A DNA stretch of 5,022 nucleotides. Source: Elusimicrobiota bacterium (lineage in GTDB: Bacteria; Elusimicrobiota; Endomicrobiia; Endomicrobiales; Endomicrobiaceae). Positions within the stretch are counted from its first letter, which is position 1. Each line of letters begins with the position of its first letter. The stretch is taken from assembly GCA_031282945.1 (NCBI GenBank), contig JAITCX010000023.1:1-5022 (forward strand). Reading direction: 5' to 3'. Below, piece after piece: positions 1 through 3,220 of the stretch. The notes under the pieces were generated by a model. That model had not been told where the DNA came from. It worked only from the letters and a program-made list of their open reading frames with translations, and did not search any database. The position numbers were made by a program, and so were the translations under genes.

Positions 1-309
1 CAAATTCATTATTTCAGCGTATAGAATTTCATCTCTGCAATTAAACCTATATCCATTTATATCTAAAAACACCAATGAACTTGCCAATGCGGCGCGTTTA
101 TTTCCGTCAATAAACGGACGATTTTGGCATATATGAAATGCATAGCCTGCCGCCATTTCTGGAATTGTTTTATGCAAATATTTTCCCTCAAAACTTGATT
201 GCGGCAAATTTATTGCCGAGCTTAATAAAGTTAAATCTCTAACTCCATACATCCCGCCATAGTTTCTTATTTGATCTTCCAATATTAACAATACTTCCGT
301 TAATGTCAA
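1..309 (-). CDS. doc: Doc-like (death-on-curing, Fic fold) toxin, C-terminus cut by window edge
   Basis: Seen: 103 codons, open through position 1. The start of the product reads LTLTEVLLILEDQI, followed by YGGMYGVRDLTLL and then NRPFIDGNKRAAL (residues 63-75, counting TTG 309 as 1). This is the order and spacing of the Doc family. Family knowledge: Doc proteins are about 120-130 aa Fic-fold toxins; phage P1 Doc phosphorylates EF-Tu and stops translation, and a paired antitoxin blocks it. About 20-25 C-terminal residues should be missing here. Odd: the motif position that is His in HxFx(D/A)xNKR is Arg64 (codon CGT, 120-118). Odd: the natural ATG at 320-318, 2 nt after the antitoxin stop, hits TGA at 308-306 after four codons, while the toxin frame has only TTG 309 as a start. 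One extra T in the T-run at 308-312 would give MIHFLTLTEV, the usual family beginning. It may therefore be TTG-initiated, frameshifted or decaying. Family call confident; activity doubtful. Confidence 0.85.
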   Translation of the reverse strand, partial: MTLTEVLLILEDQIRNYGGMYGVRDLTLLSSAINLPQSSFEGKYLHKTIPEMAAGYAFHICQNRPFIDGNKRAALASSLVFLDINGYRFNCRDEILYAEIMNL

Positions 310-322
310 AAATGTATCATCT

Positions 323-550
323 TTATTTACTCAATCTTTTTAATACATGAGCGTATTTTTTATTAATTTTTTCCAATGATTCAAGAATATTATTTTCTTG
401 CTTAATATTATTTTGAGGCGATAGAATAATATTTTTCCCGTCTGTAGTTAATTCAAAAGAAGTTTTATTTGTTATATGGAGCATTTCTAGTATCGGCTTA
501 TCAATGACAATTGCGGCGCTGTTTCCATGTTGAATTAATTTCTTAATCAC
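323..550 (-). CDS. AbrB/MazE/SpoVT-type antitoxin of the Doc toxin
   Basis: Seen: 75 aa if started at GTG 550. Residues 2-45 are a typical AbrB-like swapped-hairpin DNA-binding domain: MIKKLIQHGNSAAIVIDKP, then LEMLHIT, then a TTDGKNIILSP strand. The tail (about 50-75) is charged and helical, ending KRLSK, as expected for the segment that wraps the toxin. Start choice: a longer reading from TTG 565 would make the GGAGGG ribosome binding site itself coding; GTG 550 sits 7 nt after that site and gives the usual family N-terminus (hydrophobic residue, K-K, then HGNS). Role from family knowledge: it neutralises the downstream Doc toxin and, as a dimer or with toxin, represses its own operon. Neighbours: its TAA (325-323) lies 2 nt before the toxin's expected ATG, so translation is probably coupled. 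Promoter and operator lie directly upstream. Doc is best known paired with Phd; AbrB-type partners are also known. Confidence 0.9.
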   Translation of the reverse strand: MIKKLIQHGNSAAIVIDKPILEMLHITNKTSFELTTDGKNIILSPQNNIKQENNILESLEKINKKYAHVLKRLSK

Positions 551-557
551 TTTTAAT

Positions 558-563
558 CCCTCC
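558..563 (-). promoter_or_regulatory. Ribosome binding site that fixes the antitoxin start
   Basis: GGAGGG (minus strand, 563-558), 7 nt before GTG 550. It is the best Shine-Dalgarno match in this operon and supports GTG 550 over an in-frame TTG at 565 that would overlap the site. Confidence 0.8.
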
Positions 564-604
564 AAAAAATTTCTTAAAACTCTTGATTGTATAATAATTT
601 AAAT

Positions 605-633
605 ATCGTATATACATTATATATACGTGTCAA
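605..633 (-). promoter_or_regulatory. Sigma70-type promoter of the toxin-antitoxin operon
   Basis: Minus strand: -35 TTGACA (633-628, perfect consensus), 17-bp spacer (627-611), -10 TACGAT (610-605, 4 of 6). The predicted transcript start is near 598, giving a leader of about 48 nt before GTG 550. The -35 begins 20 bp after the hsdM stop codon, so the module has its own promoter even if hsdM transcription also reads into it. No convincing terminator hairpin with a U-run separates hsdM from it. Confidence 0.75.
607..627. promoter_or_regulatory. Palindromic operator inside the toxin-antitoxin promoter
   Basis: Perfect 8-bp inverted repeat CGTATATA / TATATACG around a 5-nt centre (CATTA), 21 bp in total. 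It fills the whole spacer between -35 and -10 and enters the -10. This position suits a repressor that blocks RNA polymerase. Binding by the antitoxin encoded next door is inferred from how AbrB-type antitoxins usually autoregulate. Confidence 0.65.
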
Positions 634-653
634 TAAAGCTCAGATGTATATTT

Positions 654-2237
654 TCAGCTCTTAGGCGCATCCACCTTTGCAAGATTTGAGCGGATTCTTT
701 TATCAAGTTTTATTCCTTCCTCCATTTGCGCTTGGAGTTCCGCCGTCAAAGTTTGGATGCGCTGTGCAAAGTCAAAATCCTCCTCCTCATCAGGCAAACC
801 GACATAGCGTCCCGGCGTAAGAATATAATCAAGCGAAGCTACCTCCGATACAAGCGCCGACTTACAAAAGCCCTGCACATCTTTGTAATCATTTCCCGTT
901 TTCCAAGAATGATAAGTATCAGCGATAGAGCGAATGTCATCGGGGGTCAACTCGCGGGTTCTGCGGTTAATCAGCTTGCCCATATTGCGAGCGTCAATAA
1001 AGAGAATACTATTTCGGCGCGCATGATTTGGATCGCTTTCTTTAGCGCGAGACAAAAACCACAGACAAGCTGGAATCTGCGTGTTTAAAAAAAGTTTGCT
1101 TGGCAGATTCACAATACAATCCACCAGTCCTGCTTCGATTATAGCTTTGCGAATCGCGCCTTCACCGCTTTGTTTTGACGACAGCGAACCTTTTGCAAGC
1201 ACAAAACCTGCGGAGCCTTTGGGATTTAGATGATATAGGAAATGTTGAATCCAAGCATAATTTGCATTTCCAACGGGGGGCGTTCCATATTTCCACCGCC
1301 CATCTGCGCGCAGCAATTCGCCGCTCCAATCGCTGGCGTTAAACGGCGGATTGGCAATAACATAGTCCGCTTTTAAATCGGGGTGGGCATCGTTAAGAAA
1401 AGAGCCTTCATTGTTCCATTTCACGTATGTACTGTCTATGCGCCGCAAAGCAAGATTCATTTTGCACAGCCGCCAAGTGGTCTGATTGCTTTCCTGTCCA
1501 ACAACGGTTACTATACTATCAAATAGTTTGTCTATTTCTTTTGCCTTGTTATCACGGCGGTCGGAATGCGCTTCCAAAAACTTTTCGCTTTGCACAAACA
1601 GGCCGCCGGAACCGCAACAGGGATCAAATACCCGCCCCTTGTAAGGTTCAAGCATTTCCACAAGCAGTTCAACCACGCAGCGCGGCGTATAGAATTGACC
1701 GCCTTTTTTGCCTTCCTCCAGCGCAAATTGCCCGAGAAAATATTCATAAACCCTTCCTAAAACATCATTAGCGCGGGATATGGTGTCGCCGAGAGCAATG
1801 CCGCTGATAATATCTATCAGTCCGCCCAACGACTGCTTGTCTAATTTTTCTTTAGCGTATTCTTTTGGCAGCACGCCTTTGAGAGAAGGATTATCCTTTT
1901 CAATGGCATCCATTGCATCGTCCACATCTTTACCGATAGAGGCAAGTTTTGCCCGCCCTTGCAAATAGTCCCACCTAGCCTGCGGCGGCGCCCAAAATAT
2001 ACCATTGGCGATGTACTCATTGCGATCGTTTGGATCCGACCATTCATAGATGCCTTCGCGTGACTCAATCTTGCGGTATAATTCGTAGAAATTATCCGAA
2101 ATATATTTCAGGAAAATAAGCCCCAGAACGATATGCTTATACTCCGACGCATCCATATTTTTACGCAGCTTGTCGGCAGATGCCCAAAGCGCCTGCTCCA
2201 CGGGTTGTTCTTTTATTTCTTTCTTAGTTTTAGCCAT
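654..2237 (-). CDS. hsdM: Type I restriction-modification DNA methyltransferase subunit HsdM (N6-adenine)
   Basis: Seen: 527 aa, complete. The N-terminal HsdM_N helical region is at about 12-150 (LWASADKLRKNM, GLIFLKYISDNF). Then comes the GKKGGQFYTP signature (176-185), SAM-binding motif I FDPCCGSGGLF (204-214), and catalytic motif IV NPPF (296-299) within DYVIANPPF. A C-terminal helical tail (about 490-520) probably contacts HsdS. Length is normal for HsdM. Start: ATG 2237, with GAGGAG at 2250-2245 and a 7-nt spacer. Family knowledge: HsdM2-HsdS transfers a methyl group from SAM to adenine N6 in a bipartite site; adding HsdR gives the endonuclease. Neighbours: no hsdS or hsdR is seen; the toxin-antitoxin pair follows 20 bp downstream. 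The catalytic motifs are intact and there is no internal stop. GC in three sampled rows is 42-50%, above the toxin-antitoxin region (about 25% in one row), hinting at separate origins. Family call very secure; whether the system is functional is unknown. Confidence 0.97.
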   Translation of the reverse strand: MAKTKKEIKEQPVEQALWASADKLRKNMDASEYKHIVLGLIFLKYISDNFYELYRKIESREGIYEWSDPNDRNEYIANGIFWAPPQARWDYLQGRAKLASIGKDVDDAMDAIEKDNPSLKGVLPKEYAKEKLDKQSLGGLIDIISGIALGDTISRANDVLGRVYEYFLGQFALEEGKKGGQFYTPRCVVELLVEMLEPYKGRVFDPCCGSGGLFVQSEKFLEAHSDRRDNKAKEIDKLFDSIVTVVGQESNQTTWRLCKMNLALRRIDSTYVKWNNEGSFLNDAHPDLKADYVIANPPFNASDWSGELLRADGRWKYGTPPVGNANYAWIQHFLYHLNPKGSAGFVLAKGSLSSKQSGEGAIRKAIIEAGLVDCIVNLPSKLFLNTQIPACLWFLSRAKESDPNHARRNSILFIDARNMGKLINRRTRELTPDDIRSIADTYHSWKTGNDYKDVQGFCKSALVSEVASLDYILTPGRYVGLPDEEEDFDFAQRIQTLTAELQAQMEEGIKLDKRIRSNLAKVDAPKS

Positions 2238-2262
2238 TATGGCTCTCCTCTATTTTTTTGTC

Positions 2263-2275
2263 TTTATAGTCTATA
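2263..2275 (-). promoter_or_regulatory. Possible -10 region of hsdM promoter
   Basis: On the minus strand, TATAGA (2275-2270) and TATAAA (2268-2263) lie 26-38 bp before the hsdM ATG. No -35 hexamer sits at the right spacing: TTGAGG at 2295-2290 is 14 or 21 bp away. If this is the promoter, it is weak at -35 and may depend on a factor bound to the repeat array just upstream. Confidence 0.3.
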
Positions 2276-2280
2276 CGGTT

Positions 2281-2361
2281 ATGCGTTCCCCTCAAATAAA
2301 TGCGCCGCTCAATTTCTAGAAATTTTAGCTTCCATATGCGTCCGCTCCAAATTGCCGCTCC
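2281..2361. repeat. Array of degenerate 17-19 bp units upstream of hsdM
   Basis: Plus-strand units tile this stretch. A, 2281-2297: ATGCGTTCCCCTCAAAT. B, 2300-2316: ATGCGCCGCTCAATTTC. An inverted, looser copy of B at about 2319-2335 ends in CAT. C, 2336-2353: ATGCGTCCGCTCCAAATT. A half unit, CCGCTCC, is at 2355-2361. Starts at 2281, 2300, about 2318, 2336 and 2354 give a period near 18 bp. The shared core is ATGCG(T)CCGCTC(C)AAATT, with one-base indels. The array lies 44-124 bp before the hsdM start, where regulator sites are expected. The repeats are visible; a regulatory role is inferred. Confidence 0.5.
2311..2324. promoter_or_regulatory. Perfect 14-bp palindrome AATTTCTAGAAATT in hsdM upstream region
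   Basis: The 14-bp sequence is identical on both strands. It joins unit B and its inverted copy, so the dyad extends imperfectly to about 2300-2335 (outer ATG/CAT and GCT/AGC pairs). It is a candidate operator about 75-87 bp before the hsdM start codon. No regulator gene is visible in the window. Confidence 0.4.
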
Positions 2362-2400
2362 GCTGTTTTTTAATTTTCATAATGTATCGTAGAATTTTCA

Positions 2401-2453
2401 GCTTATGATTTTAATCGGATTAAGTTAACAAAAACAGGTTGGGGCGGAGATCG
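2401..2453. repeat. Upstream member of a weak direct repeat flanking the flavoprotein gene
   Basis: GCTTATGA (2401-2408) and AGGTTGGGGCGGAGATCG (2436-2453) occur in the same order as GCTTATGA (3154-3161) and AGGTTGGGGGGATCG (3172-3186) at the 3' end of the flavoprotein gene. The second block differs only by a 1-bp and a 2-bp gap. Block spacing differs by 17 bp between the two places. It could be a relic of a duplicated 3' end, or chance. A 13-bp palindrome, TTAATCGGATTAA (2411-2423), lies inside. The rest of 2362-2500 shows no gene. Confidence 0.3.
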
Positions 2454-2505
2454 CACAAGCTTTTCTGGGCGGGCGGTTATCTAACATTATATAATAGGAT
2501 TAAGA

Positions 2506-2545
2506 TATAATTTTAACATTATTTTTCAATATATAAACGAGGAGG
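2506..2545 (+). promoter_or_regulatory. Likely -10 box and ribosome binding site of the flavoprotein gene
   Basis: TATAAT (2506-2511) is a perfect -10 box. The region 16-18 bp upstream (about 2482-2489) has no good -35. A second TATAAT at 2490-2495 has only GC-rich sequence at its -35 position. AGGAGG at 2540-2545, 5 nt before ATG 2551, is a strong ribosome binding site. The leader would be roughly 30 nt. Confidence 0.5.
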
Positions 2546-2550
2546 AAACA

Positions 2551-3216
2551 ATGACAACGGTAATTGCAATAAACGGCAGTCCCCGCAAGAATGGAAACAC
2601 AGCGGCGCTGCTTCAAAAAGCATTAGACGGGGCGGCTTCTGTCGGAGCCGAGACAGAGATGATTCATCTAATTGATTTAAACTACAGAGGCTGCATAAGC
2701 TGTTTTGCCTGCAAGCGCAAAGGCGCAAAACCGATGGCTTGCGCTATGAATGACGGCTTATCGCCAATCATGGAAAAAGCATTGCATAGCGATGCAATAA
2801 TCTGCGGCTCGCCGATTTATCTAGGCGATGTAACATCATTAATGCGGGCGTTTATTGAGCGTTTTGGTTTTATAAATGTTTCGTATGAGAAAAAAAGAAA
2901 TCATAATTTCACAGGCAAGATCAATGCCGCATTTTTCTACACGATGAATGTTCCTAAACCTCTGCACTTGCTTTTCACATATGTATATTTATTCAATACA
3001 GGAATTCTGCGAAAGTTTAACGGGAAAGTGGAACAGCTCATCAGCGCCGACACATTGCAATTTGGCGATTACAGCAAGTATGACGCTTCCTCTTTTGACG
3101 AGGAAAAGAAAAAAGAGGCGCGAGCTAAGAAATTTCCCAAGGACTGCAGGAAGGCTTATGAGATAGGGAGGAGGTTGGGGGGATCGGCTAGCTCGTCAAA
3201 CTCTTTAAAATCATAA
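2551..3216 (+). CDS. Flavodoxin-fold NAD(P)H-dependent FMN oxidoreductase
   Basis: Seen: 221 aa, complete. It opens with strand MTTVIAINGS and the FMN phosphate-binding loop GSPRKNGNT (9-17). RGCISCFACK holds Cys48, Cys51 and Cys54; Cys64 follows. The second FMN-contact loop is CGSPIYLGDV (85-94) after the strand SDAIICGSPIY. No signal peptide; a cytoplasmic enzyme is expected. Family knowledge: NADPH-dependent FMN reductase/flavodoxin-like proteins bind FMN and reduce small electrophiles or metals, or pass electrons to other proteins; the substrate cannot be read from sequence. The Cys trio recalls iron-sulfur flavoproteins but is more compact, so an Fe-S cluster is uncertain. Start: ATG 2551 with AGGAGG at 5 nt. 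Neighbours: divergent from hsdM and tail to tail with the methyltransferase (4 bp apart). It is the only plus-strand gene, so it is not in an operon with the R-M genes. Odd: after GRRLGG the last dozen residues are Ser-rich and look like an extension. Confidence 0.88.
   Translation: MTTVIAINGSPRKNGNTAALLQKALDGAASVGAETEMIHLIDLNYRGCISCFACKRKGAKPMACAMNDGLSPIMEKALHSDAIICGSPIYLGDVTSLMRAFIERFGFINVSYEKKRNHNFTGKINAAFFYTMNVPKPLHLLFTYVYLFNTGILRKFNGKVEQLISADTLQFGDYSKYDASSFDEEKKKEARAKKFPKDCRKAYEIGRRLGGSASSSNSLKS
3154..3186. repeat. Downstream member of the weak direct repeat, within the flavoprotein 3' end
   Basis: GCTTATGA (3154-3161) and AGGTTGGGGGGATCG (3172-3186) match blocks at 2401-2453, about 740-750 bp upstream. 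This copy codes for the C-terminal AYEIGRRLGGS. It includes a G-rich run, GGGAGGAGGTTGGGGGG (3166-3182). See the upstream copy for interpretation. Confidence 0.3.
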
Positions 3217-3220
3217 ACAT

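Noticed and set aside
551..565. Longer antitoxin reading from TTG 565
   Set aside because: It would place the GGAGGG ribosome binding site inside the coding sequence and add five residues absent from the usual family N-terminus.
634..660. Possible terminator after hsdM (AGCTC ... GAGCT)
   Set aside because: The stem would be only 4-5 bp with a long AT loop and no following U-run, and the toxin-antitoxin promoter starts at once.
1321..1330. CCGCTCCAAT inside hsdM, matching part of the upstream repeat unit
   Set aside because: It codes for conserved residues near the NPPF motif, lacks the flanking ATGCG part, and is probably coincidental.
1427..1771. Plus-strand open frame of 114 codons opposite hsdM
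   Set aside because: It is antisense to the conserved motif-bearing part of hsdM, has no ribosome binding site or recognisable domain, and is explained as a shadow frame.
2133..2408. Plus-strand open frame of 91 codons spanning the hsdM start and the intergenic region
   Set aside because: It overlaps the hsdM N-terminus antisense and its far half is the repeat array. The Phe/Leu/Ser-rich product looks like translated AT-rich noncoding DNA, with no ribosome binding site.
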